The position numbers and the translations under genes were made by a program. A stretch of 64,000 nucleotides of DNA. Origin: Puniceicoccaceae bacterium. GTDB taxonomy: Bacteria; Verrucomicrobiota; Verrucomicrobiia; Opitutales; JAFGAQ01. Positions 55,571 to 64,000 of this stretch are shown here, one piece after another; the first letter of the stretch is position 1; every line of letters begins with the position of its first letter. The notes below the pieces were generated by a model. It saw nothing but the letters and a program-made list of their open reading frames with translations. It searched no databases and was not told where the DNA came from. The stretch is taken from assembly GCA_040224245.1 (NCBI GenBank), contig JBEGIR010000047.1:1-64000 (forward strand), read 5' to 3'.

Positions 55571-56553
55571 TCGTTTTCAAAAGTCATGGTCACCTCCCCG
55601 GAGTGCACCGTGTAGAAGGCATTTCCGTCCAAGCGTATGCGCAATTCACCCCGTTCGTCAATTCCGGCTGCGACGCCCGAAACCACACGATTGGCAGCCC
55701 GTGCCTGCACGGTTCGATGGGCAAGAAAATCATATTCGCCCCACATTTCCTGGATTTCAGCCTCTTTGGGTGCTTCAAAATAGGCTGTTGACGCGGTGAG
55801 CACCTCACGCGCGATCTCTGCCGCAAGCGAATTATAGGCTTCCAACCTTCCCGTCGCCATGCGCAGCGAGATGGCTTTTTGTTCAAGCTCTCCCGTAAAG
55901 CTGGAAGCATTCACATTCAGTCCCAAGCCAACAATCAGGTGCTGCACATGATCCGTATCAATCTTTGCCTCTGTGAGAATTCCACCCAGTTTCCGGTCTT
56001 CAAGATAGAGATCGTTCGGCCATTTCACCATGACTTTCACGCCAGCGTGCTCCCGCAGAAGGCGTGCCAGACAAAGTCCAATCCACAAGGTATAAATACC
56101 CATTCGGGACACGGTCAGATGAGGGCGAAACCCGAGCGACAGGTAGAGGTTTTCCCCATCTTCGCTGTGCCATACATTTCCCCGGCGACCCTTTCCATGT
56201 GTCTGCGATCCTGCGATGGCCAACAGTGGTGCAGGTTCCCCACGGTTCAGTCTTCGATCCAGTTCCATATTGGTGCTGTCCACTGAATCAAAGAGGCAAC
56301 ATTGCTCGCTGGGCAGGCTTCCCCCAAAGTGATGCAAAAACGCATCCGCCTCAAAAGTATTCGGCATTTCAAGCAAACGATATCCACGGTTGCGCACGGC
56401 TTCAATCTGAAATCCCAGTGTAGCAAAATGATCCATGTGGTGCTTGATGCTGACACGGGATACGCCGAGGTCGTTCGCCAGTTTCCCTCCCGACACAAAC
56501 TCGCCACAGTGTGAAATCAATACTGCAAGAATCCTGTGTCGGGTATCGGTCAT
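55567..56553 (-). CDS. birA: Bifunctional biotin operon repressor / biotin-protein ligase
   Basis: Attaches biotin to acetyl-CoA carboxylase. From the ATG at 56553 (328 aa) an N-terminal winged helix (about 5-60, VSGGKLANDLGVSRVSIKHH) precedes the ligase domain: DSVDSTNMELDRR, AGSQTHGKGRRGNVWHSEDG (the biotin-AMP loop), VKWPNDLYLEDRKLGGIL and IVGLGLNVN. A C-terminal SH3-like domain ends at the stop shared with coaX. The DNA-binding domain suggests it may also repress biotin genes, none of which are adjacent. Confidence 0.94.
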   Translation of the reverse strand: MTDTRHRILAVLISHCGEFVSGGKLANDLGVSRVSIKHHMDHFATLGFQIEAVRNRGYRLLEMPNTFEADAFLHHFGGSLPSEQCCLFDSVDSTNMELDRRLNRGEPAPLLAIAGSQTHGKGRRGNVWHSEDGENLYLSLGFRPHLTVSRMGIYTLWIGLCLARLLREHAGVKVMVKWPNDLYLEDRKLGGILTEAKIDTDHVQHLIVGLGLNVNASSFTGELEQKAISLRMATGRLEAYNSLAAEIAREVLTASTAYFEAPKEAEIQEMWGEYDFLAHRTVQARAANRVVSGVAAGIDERGELRIRLDGNAFYTVHSGEVTMTFENE

Positions 56554-56681
56554 TCGCAGCCTCACCCCATCCCATTTACCCAAACGGTGCAATCCCTTTT
56601 CAAAGGGTTTGCAGATCCGATGGGAGGGGAACTCCGGTCACCCATGCGGCCTGCGGTGAACACAGGCCCAACGGGGTTGCT

Positions 56682-57383
56682 TCACCTGCGCACCAGCCAC
56701 GATCTGGATGCAAAGACATCAACACCAGGGATCGAATCCGGTGGAGCGACAACCCGCGCTCCCTCTTTCGCCAAAAATGGCTGCCGTTGCAGCACCTCCA
56801 TAAGACAATCTCCCAATCGGGTAAAATCGCACCCGGCCAGACGTTCCCGACTCAAGCTGCCCTGAACCAATACACCGGAACGTGTTCGCTTGAGCGCTGC
56901 ACCTGCCACTTTCATCCCCGACTCAGCATCCAGCAGATCATAGGGAGATGGTCGCTCAAAACATGCCTTGGGGGCTGTTTCCCATACATCTGGCTCAAAG
57001 AGCTTCACTTGGGGAGCATGGACCTCGCACAGTGCTTCGGCGAGCCATTGATGCAAGCATCCATAAAGCTCGAGCGGCGGCAGAGATGCCCAGTCTGTAT
57101 CCTTGTGAAGGGCAAGGGCGTAAGTCCAGTCATTCCGGTGATCGACAATGCCACCGCCTGTAGGACGGCGGCAGAGTTCCGCACCCGTAGCTTCGATGCC
57201 TTTCACAAAAGCGGAGACTTCTTCATAGCGCTGAGGATATCCAAAAGTGAAGGCACTGTGCGTCCACCCGTAGTGCCGAAACCAGACAGGGCGACCAGAA
57301 TCAACCTGAGTCAACATCCAGGCATCCAATGCCATGTTGACGGCAGCAGATTCACAGGACTCCAGAAGGATGCAAAGCTTCAT
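56682..57383 (-). CDS. Lipoate-protein ligase A family protein
   Basis: Transfers lipoate or octanoate to lipoyl domains such as GcvH. CRRPTGGGIVDHRNDWTYAL is the family ligand loop and GMKVAGAALKRTRSGVLVQG holds the catalytic Lys. At 233 residues it lacks the separate C-terminal domain of E. coli LplA, so it could be an LipL/LipM-like transferase or an LplA that needs a partner. Its ATG overlaps the glycine decarboxylase stop by 4 bases, which fits lipoylation of the glycine cleavage system. gcvH and gcvT are not in the window. Confidence 0.9.
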   Translation of the reverse strand: MKLCILLESCESAAVNMALDAWMLTQVDSGRPVWFRHYGWTHSAFTFGYPQRYEEVSAFVKGIEATGAELCRRPTGGGIVDHRNDWTYALALHKDTDWASLPPLELYGCLHQWLAEALCEVHAPQVKLFEPDVWETAPKACFERPSPYDLLDAESGMKVAGAALKRTRSGVLVQGSLSRERLAGCDFTRLGDCLMEVLQRQPFLAKEGARVVAPPDSIPGVDVFASRSWLVRR

Positions 57384-60376
57384 TGCGCCAGGATGCGCTG
57401 TAAGATGTCTTCCGGGTTCATATCGATGAGTTCGAGCGGAGCGAGTCGGTTTGCATGAAGTTCGGGCAACTCAGCAATGCATTCGCTCAACTGCGGACTC
57501 CGGTTGGCCAACACTTCATCCACTCGATCAATCGGAGTGAAAAACGGGGCGTGCTTGAGCACTTCCGGTCGACTGCGGATGAGATCAAGAACGGTTACCG
57601 CTACGCGAACAAAACGATCCAGCTCTGCCTTGGAGTAACACTCGGTTGGTTCAATCATCACCCCAAACGCTTCGGGAAACGCAACCGTGGGAGCGTGGTA
57701 GCCAAAATCGAGAAACAACTTGCCCAGTCCCGGCATCACTGCCGTTTTGGCAACTCCATTGCTCTCTGCAAGGCTCCAAATCTCTTCCCGGAAACTGAGT
57801 ACAAACTCGTGCATACGGGGGGTCGCAAGCGATCCCTTCGGCAATTCGTCATAGTGCTCTAAAAGCTGCTTAAACAGGTATCGGGCCGCCAGTACGGCAA
57901 CCGCCGACATGCGTGGAATTCCCTCATTGCCCAGTGCCTTCAGGTAAGTCAGGCAGCGCACTTTGTGATTAAAATTCCCCCAATGGCGATGAAAACTCCC
58001 AATGGTCTTGGAGGGACGAAACGATTCATACACTCCATCCGACCGTTTGCGAATCTGTTGCCCCGGCAGGTAATCGACAAGACACTCGCTCACGGCGACA
58101 AATCCGTCTCCGGGGCCGCCACCTCCGTGCGGAATGGACCAGGTCTTGTGAATGTTGTTGTGCACGGCATCCACTCCGAGCGCTGCCAGATTAACCCAGC
58201 CCGCGATCGCGTTCATGTTGGCACCATCCATGTATACCAAACCGCCCGCTGCGTGAACCTTGTCCGCGATCAAACGAAAATTGTTCTCAAACACCCCGCA
58301 GGTGTTCGGGTTGGTGATCATGATGCCAACCAGGCGCTCTCCGTAAACCGCAAGTTTTTCCTCAAAATCCTCAAGGTTGATTCCTCCGAGCGCATCGGTT
58401 TTAAGCACAACAACACCGGCATCTTTTTGTCCATTGCGTCCGGGTGCGTAGCCCGCCATCACAGCTGTGGCAAAATTGGTTCCATGCGCGGTCTGCGGGA
58501 TGAATACGATATCACGCTGAGCCTGACCCTTTGCCTCATGATAGGCCTGAAAGAGTTTAATGCCCACTAGCTCTCCCTGCGCTCCGGCAACAGGCTGGGT
58601 CGTCACTCCTGCCAGTCCTGTGATCGCTTTGAACCACTCCTGCGTTTCATACAGCACTTCGAGACATCCCTGTATGCTCTCCGGGTGAGCCTGTGGATGA
58701 ATGTGCTGAAACCCATGCAGTCCAGCCGCCCATTCATTGATTTCCGGATTGTATTTCATCGTGCACGACCCCAGAGGATAGATGCCGTTGTCGGGACTTA
58801 CATTCAGCTGCCCCAACTGCCGATAGTATTGCACGAGAGTTTCTGTGGCAAAGCTTGCAAGTCCAACTGGTCCCTCCCGGCGCAAGTGCGCTGGAATTTC
58901 TGGAACATCTGTGGAGGATTCGGAAGCAGCACGTACGAACAGCGACTCCAGAAACGCTTCCAGTCGCTCCCAGTCAATCTCCCGGTCGTGGAAGGATACT
59001 TTGAGCAGTGGGGTGTTTCCTGCCAGGCGGTCCGTCACATCGACTCCAAGATGCAAGCCCTGCGCGGACGCCTGTTTGAGCAACGAAGCGACATCCACAG
59101 AGACCCGAAAGGTCAGTTCATTGACAAATGGGGCGTTCGGTTGAAGCAGTTCAAAGGGTTCAAACGAGGTAAACAACCGGAGTCCCCTCTTGGCCTGTTC
59201 CATCGCTTTCGTCAATTTTGCAGAGAGTCCCTCTTCCCCTGACGCCAGGATCGCCGCTCCTGCCAACGTGGCGATAAAGGCCTGATTCGAGCAGATATTT
59301 GACGTAGCCTTATCCCTTCGGATGTGCTGCTCCCTTGCCGACATCACCGCTACAAAACAATTCCTGCCTGAGACATCCTTTGCCTTGCCAACGTAGCGCC
59401 CCGGTGTACTGCGCACCAGATTGCGGCGACGCTCATCCATGCGAACTCCAAACACTCCCAGTCCCGGTCCACCAAAGCACGGATTAAATGCGAGGTGTTG
59501 GGCCTCACCCACCACCATGTCTGTTCCATACTGCCCCCACTCGCTTGGTGGCTTGAGACCTCCCATGGCAAGATGCACCGGATCAATGATCGCGATGCTG
59601 GGGATCGCGTACTGTTCACAACACCTTGTGAGCGCATCCACCTCCTCCACAAACCCGAAGTGATTGACCTGCGGAAACGCAAACGCTGCAATGTCGTCAG
59701 GATTTCGGGCAATCGCTGCCGCCAGATCTGCTTCTGTCAAACGGCCCGTCTCAGGATCCAAAGCAACCCACTCACAAATCAGTTCCATGCCCCGGAAGTG
59801 GGTCTCCAAAACCTCCCGATCTCCCGGATAGATACCGCCGGAAACAAGCACTCTGGATTTATTCCGACTCGTTCGAAACGCCGTCAGCAAGGCTTCAAAC
59901 AAAGCCGTGCTACGGTCATACAGCGACGCATTGATCGCCTCAAATCCTGTCAGCGCCGCCATGTTGCACTGATAGATCCACTGCGTGATAAGCGTTCCCT
60001 GCGAACGTTCGGGCTGATAGGGTGTGTAGGCCGTCGAGAGTTCGCGGATTTTCAGGACTTCCGCCACAATGGCATGGATTTCGTAATCCGGCAAACCATC
60101 CCCGATCAGGGAAAGACCGGTTCGATTCTGGTCTGCAAGTCGCTGCATTTCCTTGGACAGCGCATCACGCCCCAATTCAACCGGTACCTCAAGTTTGCGA
60201 TCAAACTGGAATGGTTTCGGGATATGCGAGTAGAGATCAGCCAGAGTCCCCAAATCGAGCGACTCGAGCATGCTGGAAATCTCCGCCTCCGAAGCAGGGA
60301 TGTAGTGACGACAATGCTCCCGGTCCTTTCCCGAGAGTCGAATTGTGGATGCGTTTGTTTTCAAGTTTGGATACAT
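57380..60376 (-). CDS. gcvP: Glycine dehydrogenase (decarboxylating), fused GcvPA-GcvPB type
   Basis: P protein of the glycine cleavage system. 998 residues. The first half (about 20-465) resembles the non-catalytic GcvPA subunit: STAYTPYQPERSQGTLITQW, TGFEAINASLYDRSTALFEA. The second half (about 490-998) reads like GcvPB: AHLRREGPVGL, GIYPLGSCTMKYNPEINEW, and HKTWSIPHGGGGPG with the PLP Lys744. Single-chain P proteins normally read SCTMKLN at that point, so this looks like fusion of the two-subunit form. The downstream lipoate ligase is translationally coupled. No glycine riboswitch was recognised upstream, where only 40 bases separate it from the preceding gene. Confidence 0.92.
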   Translation of the reverse strand: MYPNLKTNASTIRLSGKDREHCRHYIPASEAEISSMLESLDLGTLADLYSHIPKPFQFDRKLEVPVELGRDALSKEMQRLADQNRTGLSLIGDGLPDYEIHAIVAEVLKIRELSTAYTPYQPERSQGTLITQWIYQCNMAALTGFEAINASLYDRSTALFEALLTAFRTSRNKSRVLVSGGIYPGDREVLETHFRGMELICEWVALDPETGRLTEADLAAAIARNPDDIAAFAFPQVNHFGFVEEVDALTRCCEQYAIPSIAIIDPVHLAMGGLKPPSEWGQYGTDMVVGEAQHLAFNPCFGGPGLGVFGVRMDERRRNLVRSTPGRYVGKAKDVSGRNCFVAVMSAREQHIRRDKATSNICSNQAFIATLAGAAILASGEEGLSAKLTKAMEQAKRGLRLFTSFEPFELLQPNAPFVNELTFRVSVDVASLLKQASAQGLHLGVDVTDRLAGNTPLLKVSFHDREIDWERLEAFLESLFVRAASESSTDVPEIPAHLRREGPVGLASFATETLVQYYRQLGQLNVSPDNGIYPLGSCTMKYNPEINEWAAGLHGFQHIHPQAHPESIQGCLEVLYETQEWFKAITGLAGVTTQPVAGAQGELVGIKLFQAYHEAKGQAQRDIVFIPQTAHGTNFATAVMAGYAPGRNGQKDAGVVVLKTDALGGINLEDFEEKLAVYGERLVGIMITNPNTCGVFENNFRLIADKVHAAGGLVYMDGANMNAIAGWVNLAALGVDAVHNNIHKTWSIPHGGGGPGDGFVAVSECLVDYLPGQQIRKRSDGVYESFRPSKTIGSFHRHWGNFNHKVRCLTYLKALGNEGIPRMSAVAVLAARYLFKQLLEHYDELPKGSLATPRMHEFVLSFREEIWSLAESNGVAKTAVMPGLGKLFLDFGYHAPTVAFPEAFGVMIEPTECYSKAELDRFVRVAVTVLDLIRSRPEVLKHAPFFTPIDRVDEVLANRSPQLSECIAELPELHANRLAPLELIDMNPEDILQRILAQ

Positions 60377-60416
60377 TCAATAAATTCCAACTGCAGCTGA
60401 TTCCGAAAGTGGATGA

Positions 60417-61004
60417 TCACTTGACTCGCTTGACCTTGCAGCGCGCGCCATATCCCTCAATGGAAAGGTAGTAGGCGCCAAACATTCCTTTTTGAATCGA
60501 AACTTCCGGTTCTTTTTCAGAGATCACGAATGTTTTGTCGTCCACTTGTTTCCAGATCTGCCCATTGGTGAGACGAAATACCGTTTCACCATTCCATCCG
60601 TCAAAGTTGCCCTCGATTCGGGTTCGGATCTCCCGAAGGGAATCCTCTTCAGCCTCCAACGTGCGTTTCAACGTTTCCTCACCAAAACGTTCCTCCACCG
60701 CTTCAGGCTCCCGGATCGGTGCCGCTGTCGATGCATGCAGCTTCACCGATTCGGTGGTCTTCCAGCCAAACAGATTGCCGCTGAGCAGACGCAGCTCGGA
60801 TTCACTCAATTTCGACAGTCCCGATTCCTCAAATGCTTCGGCTGAAAGGCGGTCCCTGACGTGCACAACGGGTTGCGGTTCGTCGGATGGATTCGCTTCA
60901 AGAAAAGCAATCCATCCGAACAGCACCACCGCTGTCAGGCAGTGCACAAGCTTAGTTCTGGTAAACGGGTGCAAACGGCCGGAGGAATGAATCGAGCTTC
61001 TCAT
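60417..61004 (-). CDS. Exported hypothetical protein
   Basis: 195 residues if the ATG at 61004 is used, overlapping the S9 peptidase by 53 bases; a GTG at 60947 would avoid the overlap but loses the basic n-region of the signal (HPFTRTK before LVHCLTAVVLFGWIAFLEA). The mature protein has a helical segment (EESGLSKLSESELRLLSGNL, about 58-77) and an acidic helix (about 103-125). A C-terminal beta domain (FRLTNGQIWKQVDDKTFVIS to GYGARCKVKRV) resembles small periplasmic domains found in many Gram-negatives. Function unknown. Between the S9 peptidase and gcvP on the same strand. Confidence 0.65.
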   Translation of the reverse strand: MRSSIHSSGRLHPFTRTKLVHCLTAVVLFGWIAFLEANPSDEPQPVVHVRDRLSAEAFEESGLSKLSESELRLLSGNLFGWKTTESVKLHASTAAPIREPEAVEERFGEETLKRTLEAEEDSLREIRTRIEGNFDGWNGETVFRLTNGQIWKQVDDKTFVISEKEPEVSIQKGMFGAYYLSIEGYGARCKVKRVK

Positions 61005-62943
61005 ACAATTCGATGCGTTTCACTGCATTATACGCTCCATGTCCTTCATTGGTGTCAAACTCAACCACAAAATCGACTCCTTCTTTTTTCCCGATCGATT
61101 TCAGTTTGCCAACCAACATCCGACTTTGCTCAATGTCCACGAGATAATCAGCGAGTCCATGGTAAATGAAAAGCGGTGCTTTGAGCGACTCAAGTGAATG
61201 AATCGCACTCCAATCCTCCAGTTTTGCCAGTTCTTCAGGCTTATCCGGATCCCCAACCTGCTTCTTCCATGCATCACCCGCAAGCGGTCGATCCCATTGG
61301 TAATAGGTGCGAATGTGTTCGGGAATGTCCACTACACCAAAGAAATTGACACCAAAGCGGAAGAGGTCGGGGCGTTTCACCACTGCAGTCATGGTTGCGT
61401 ATCCACCAAAACTCGCGCCCATGATTCCCACGTTTTCGGGTTGTGCGTATCCCTCTTGAATCGCCCACTCCACACCATCGTAGATATCATTCATGATGGC
61501 ATCCCATGCCTTGAAAGAGGAACGATAGTGATCATCCCCATACCCCGTGGAGCTGCGAAAGTTCACCTTCAAAACCGCAAATCCACGACTTGTCAGGTAG
61601 GAGGGTTCGATGTCGTACCACCAGCGAATTCCCCAAGTGTCCCGCGCCCACGGTCCGCCATGAGGATTGACAATCAATGGAACGGCTTCCCCTTTCTGAT
61701 ATCCTTCCGGGAAGTACAGATAGCCATGGATTGTCCGCCCATCACGGGACGTGTAGTGAATCGGTGTCTGTGTCGCCAGCGGAACGTTTTTAAGATTCGG
61801 AAATACCTGTCCCAATGCCTCCATGGAAGAAGTGCCCAGGTTCAACAGGAAATACTCCGGCGACTTCAGGTCGGAGAATGAACGAATCAGTAGCTTTTGG
61901 CCGAACTCATCCGCACCCACAACCGAATTGAACCCGTCCGGAATGGCATCGTCGATCATCTTCGCCAATGCGGCAAAATGGGGATCAAAATAATGATTTA
62001 CTGGTTTTTCCCGTTCGTATCCAACACCCACAACCCGTTTGGTGCGGGGATCGAGAAACGTGCGTGAAACGCTGATGTCATAGGTTTCATCAGACAGGAT
62101 CGGTTCTTCTGAGATTTCTCCAGTTTCCAGCGAAATACCAAAAAGGCTGGCATATCCACGCTCATCGTTTTGGGAAACATAAAACGTTTTGCCATCCGCA
62201 CTTGTGCCAACCAATTCGGGAGCTTCATAAATACTGGGAATATCCAGCAACTTCACCCACTCACCTTTTTCGTCCTTTTCGTCTTCATATTCAACCCGGT
62301 ATACCGCAGCTGAGACATCATTCATGTCCTGCCACCACAATCCACCCGAGATTCTTCCGCTTTTCGCATCCACAAAATAACTGGCCACGTAGCCCGGATT
62401 GTTCATGAATTTGCGAAGGCGGCCTGAATCTATGTCCATGTAATAGAGATCAGGATAGTTCGAACGACGATCATTTCGGGTGACCAGCACCTCTCTGTCA
62501 CGGGAGGGAAGTCGGTGCAAAAAACTGACAGCACCACTGATACCGCCCCACTGGCGGTTTCGCTCGATTGCCGACTCCACCATCACCTTGTGATTGGACC
62601 CATCCACGCTGACCCCAAAAATGGAACCCGTATTTCGCATGTTTGCGTTGGTTGACTCACCTTGGTTCATGGAATAAAAGATACGGTCACTGCTCACCCA
62701 GTAAAAGTTGGTGACATCCAGTTTCTGTCCGGTCAGCACTCGTGGAGTGCGGGTCTCAAGGTCAACAACGACCACGTTCATGAAACCGTCGTAGGGAGCC
62801 AATGCGGCAACATATTTCCCATCGGGAGAGAGTTGGAAACGGTCAAAAGTTGGGTTCTGAAAATAATCGGCAACAGGAGGAATTTCAGAGGCGAAGGATA
62901 TCGAAGAGAGCAGGGTGAGGGCAAATAGGATAGAAGCTTTCAT
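60952..62943 (-). CDS. Secreted S9-family (prolyl oligopeptidase / acylaminoacyl-peptidase-like) serine peptidase
   Basis: 663 residues. Signal peptide 1-18 (ILFALTLLSSISFASE). Residues 20-400 form a propeller with repeated blades (FQLSPDGKYVAAL and similar). The alpha/beta-hydrolase domain from about 405 contains VNPHGGPWARDTWGIRWW, nucleophile Ser511 in IMGASFGGYATM, Asp in HGLADYLVD and His in NEGHGAYNAVKR. Such enzymes trim oligopeptides in the periplasm. It lies 102 bases downstream of the TonB-dependent receptor, separated by a strong terminator. Confidence 0.93.
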   Translation of the reverse strand: MKASILFALTLLSSISFASEIPPVADYFQNPTFDRFQLSPDGKYVAALAPYDGFMNVVVVDLETRTPRVLTGQKLDVTNFYWVSSDRIFYSMNQGESTNANMRNTGSIFGVSVDGSNHKVMVESAIERNRQWGGISGAVSFLHRLPSRDREVLVTRNDRRSNYPDLYYMDIDSGRLRKFMNNPGYVASYFVDAKSGRISGGLWWQDMNDVSAAVYRVEYEDEKDEKGEWVKLLDIPSIYEAPELVGTSADGKTFYVSQNDERGYASLFGISLETGEISEEPILSDETYDISVSRTFLDPRTKRVVGVGYEREKPVNHYFDPHFAALAKMIDDAIPDGFNSVVGADEFGQKLLIRSFSDLKSPEYFLLNLGTSSMEALGQVFPNLKNVPLATQTPIHYTSRDGRTIHGYLYFPEGYQKGEAVPLIVNPHGGPWARDTWGIRWWYDIEPSYLTSRGFAVLKVNFRSSTGYGDDHYRSSFKAWDAIMNDIYDGVEWAIQEGYAQPENVGIMGASFGGYATMTAVVKRPDLFRFGVNFFGVVDIPEHIRTYYQWDRPLAGDAWKKQVGDPDKPEELAKLEDWSAIHSLESLKAPLFIYHGLADYLVDIEQSRMLVGKLKSIGKKEGVDFVVEFDTNEGHGAYNAVKRIELYEKLDSFLRPFAPVYQN

Positions 62944-62991
62944 GTTCAGTTTCAGGTTGAAAAGATCACTACATCAACGGATTACGGAAAA

Positions 62992-63019
62992 AAAACGCGC
63001 GGCCATGGCCGCGCGTTTT
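62992..63019 (-). terminator. Strong terminator after the TonB-dependent receptor
   Basis: Perfect 28-base palindrome AAAACGCGCGGCCA / TGGCCGCGCGTTTT with a T-run continuing on the minus strand, 26 bases past the receptor stop. Confidence 0.85.
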
Positions 63020-63045
63020 AGAAGTATTACATCAGCTGCCAACGA

Positions 63046-64000
63046 TCAGAAATCGTAAGACATGCGAACATACCAGAAGGCGGGTTCGGTATAGGACACA
63101 CCCGCAAGCGCACCAACGCCAGCGAATGGATCAACCGGAGCTTCATCGTTCAGGATGTTGTTCACACCCACGGTGATCTCCGTACCAGCGAATCCGCTGT
63201 AAGTTGCACTCAGGTTGGCAACAAACTGCGACTTGACGGTATACTGCAGCAACAGAACATCATCTGCCGTATAGACGTTTCCGAAGGACAACTGGCGAAC
63301 CATTTCATCGATCAGGATGCCATAGAAAGAGGCTGACCAATCACCACGACTCCAGTTGAGGGCCATTGTGTGGCGCCATTCCGGAACCAGATAGCTGCCC
63401 ACCTGCTCGCCTCCGTCAATCGTGAAGGAATCGAGGTAGGTTGCATCCCAACGCGCAAAGAAGCGTCCAAGGTTTTCAGTCTCATATGTGTAAGACAGTG
63501 AGAAGTCGTAACCCTTGTACTTCGATTCCGAGATGTTTGCATAGTCGTCACGGATGAACAGCACCTGGTTGGTGACCGAATCACGAACAACCTTTCCAGC
63601 GAATGTCGGGTTGCCTTCAAAATCCCCCTGCAGGAACTCAGCATATCCGAAGAAATCGCTGAGCTGTGCGAGCATGTTGGAACGATCCATTTCAAAATAC
63701 TCAGCAGAGAATACGAGTCCGTCGAGACGACCCTTAGGTTCAAGCACGATACCAGCGAAGTAATTGTCCGAAGTTTCAGGACCGAGGTCAGGATTTCCTG
63801 CGGTTACAACCTGAATCTGGTCAATTTGAGTTCCCGTTACCGGGTCAAACACCTGGCTCGAAGAGAACGATGTCGAACTCGCAGTGAAGAGGTAGGCCAA
63901 GTCGGGTGCCTTGAAGGATTCATTGTAGGAACCCTTGATAACCAACCAATCCAGCGGACGATACTTGAAACCGATCTTCGGGCGGATGTCTTTTTCGAAT
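63046..64000 (-). CDS. TonB-dependent outer-membrane receptor, 3' part
   Basis: The frame is open to the window edge, so the plug domain and signal lie outside. The visible 317 residues are the end of the barrel: alternating strands ending with the aromatic terminus FWYVRMSYDF, and the family segments IRPKIGFKYRPLDWLVIKGS, YNESFKAPDLAYLF and NPDLGPETSDNYFAGI. LSATYSGFAGTEITVGVNNI is the usual last-but-one hairpin with the VxNI motif. Ligand cannot be inferred; in this group receptors take up siderophores, cobalamin or glycans. Confidence 0.92.
   Translation of the reverse strand, partial: FEKDIRPKIGFKYRPLDWLVIKGSYNESFKAPDLAYLFTASSTSFSSSQVFDPVTGTQIDQIQVVTAGNPDLGPETSDNYFAGIVLEPKGRLDGLVFSAEYFEMDRSNMLAQLSDFFGYAEFLQGDFEGNPTFAGKVVRDSVTNQVLFIRDDYANISESKYKGYDFSLSYTYETENLGRFFARWDATYLDSFTIDGGEQVGSYLVPEWRHTMALNWSRGDWSASFYGILIDEMVRQLSFGNVYTADDVLLLQYTVKSQFVANLSATYSGFAGTEITVGVNNILNDEAPVDPFAGVGALAGVSYTEPAFWYVRMSYDF

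Noticed and set aside
56511-57458. A 315-codon plus-strand frame across the lipoate ligase
   Set aside because: The minus strand encodes a lipoate ligase with its catalytic loops; this frame spans two genes without any domain.
60377-60416. Glycine riboswitch before gcvP
   Set aside because: Only 40 bases separate gcvP from the preceding gene and no conserved aptamer core was recognisable there or inside that gene's 3' end.

Overview
The window reads as a chromosomal segment of a Gram-negative bacterium. It is most likely a member of the Verrucomicrobiota near the Opitutales/Puniceicoccaceae; this is inference from gene content, with no rRNA here to confirm it. Pointers are lipopolysaccharide genes (waaA, lpxK, kdsB, an LpxH-like hydrolase, lptG), a TonB-dependent receptor, DUF1080-type secreted proteins, a long adenylate-kinase-like protein, secreted glycan-active proteins, and few clear Shine-Dalgarno sequences.

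Layout. 1-3.4 kb: an arsR-arsC-acr3 arsenic operon facing a chromate transporter. 3.6-7.3 kb: a GH43 glycosidase, a secreted peroxiredoxin, a decayed Phd/PIN toxin-antitoxin remnant, a histidine phosphatase and an M14-type peptidase. 7.4-15.4 kb: tRNA-His, lexA, waaA, a membrane-anchored PAS protein whose kinase core has lost its catalytic residues, rluD, an adenylate-kinase-like gene and lpxK. 15.5-22.4 kb: panD, a class V aminotransferase, topB, gpmI and an LpxH-like metallophosphatase. 22.5-32.3 kb: a repeat-bearing coiled-coil membrane protein, a low-molecular-weight phosphatase, trpF-hemD-dut, an Arg-rich disordered protein, and murA-ruvB-kdsB.

32.5-44.1 kb is a carbohydrate region: a two-helix pectate-lyase-like secreted protein with a propeller, a DUF1080-PHP fusion, a LacI regulator, a 1151-residue protein resembling GH94-type phosphorylases, a GPH sugar symporter and a periplasmic protein with two TonB-C-like domains. 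Regulator, barrel protein and symporter form a plausible uptake and intracellular breakdown unit for an unknown oligosaccharide.

45.7-52.2 kb holds the most unusual set. A stand-alone YcaO-family protein is preceded by an unlisted 55-codon gene for a small peptide with a Sec-type signal. It diverges from a 1334-residue beta-propeller hybrid sensor kinase. That gene runs convergently into a LuxR-type response regulator, which in turn diverges from a 159-residue orphan protein. Both divergent intergenic regions carry a similar inverted repeat. I propose a peptide-modification and sensing module; its function is not demonstrated.

52.3-64 kb: an iron-type alcohol dehydrogenase, lptG, birA-coaX, a glycine-decarboxylase gene (GcvPA-GcvPB fusion) coupled to a lipoate ligase, an S9 peptidase, and the 3' part of a TonB-dependent receptor that runs off the window.
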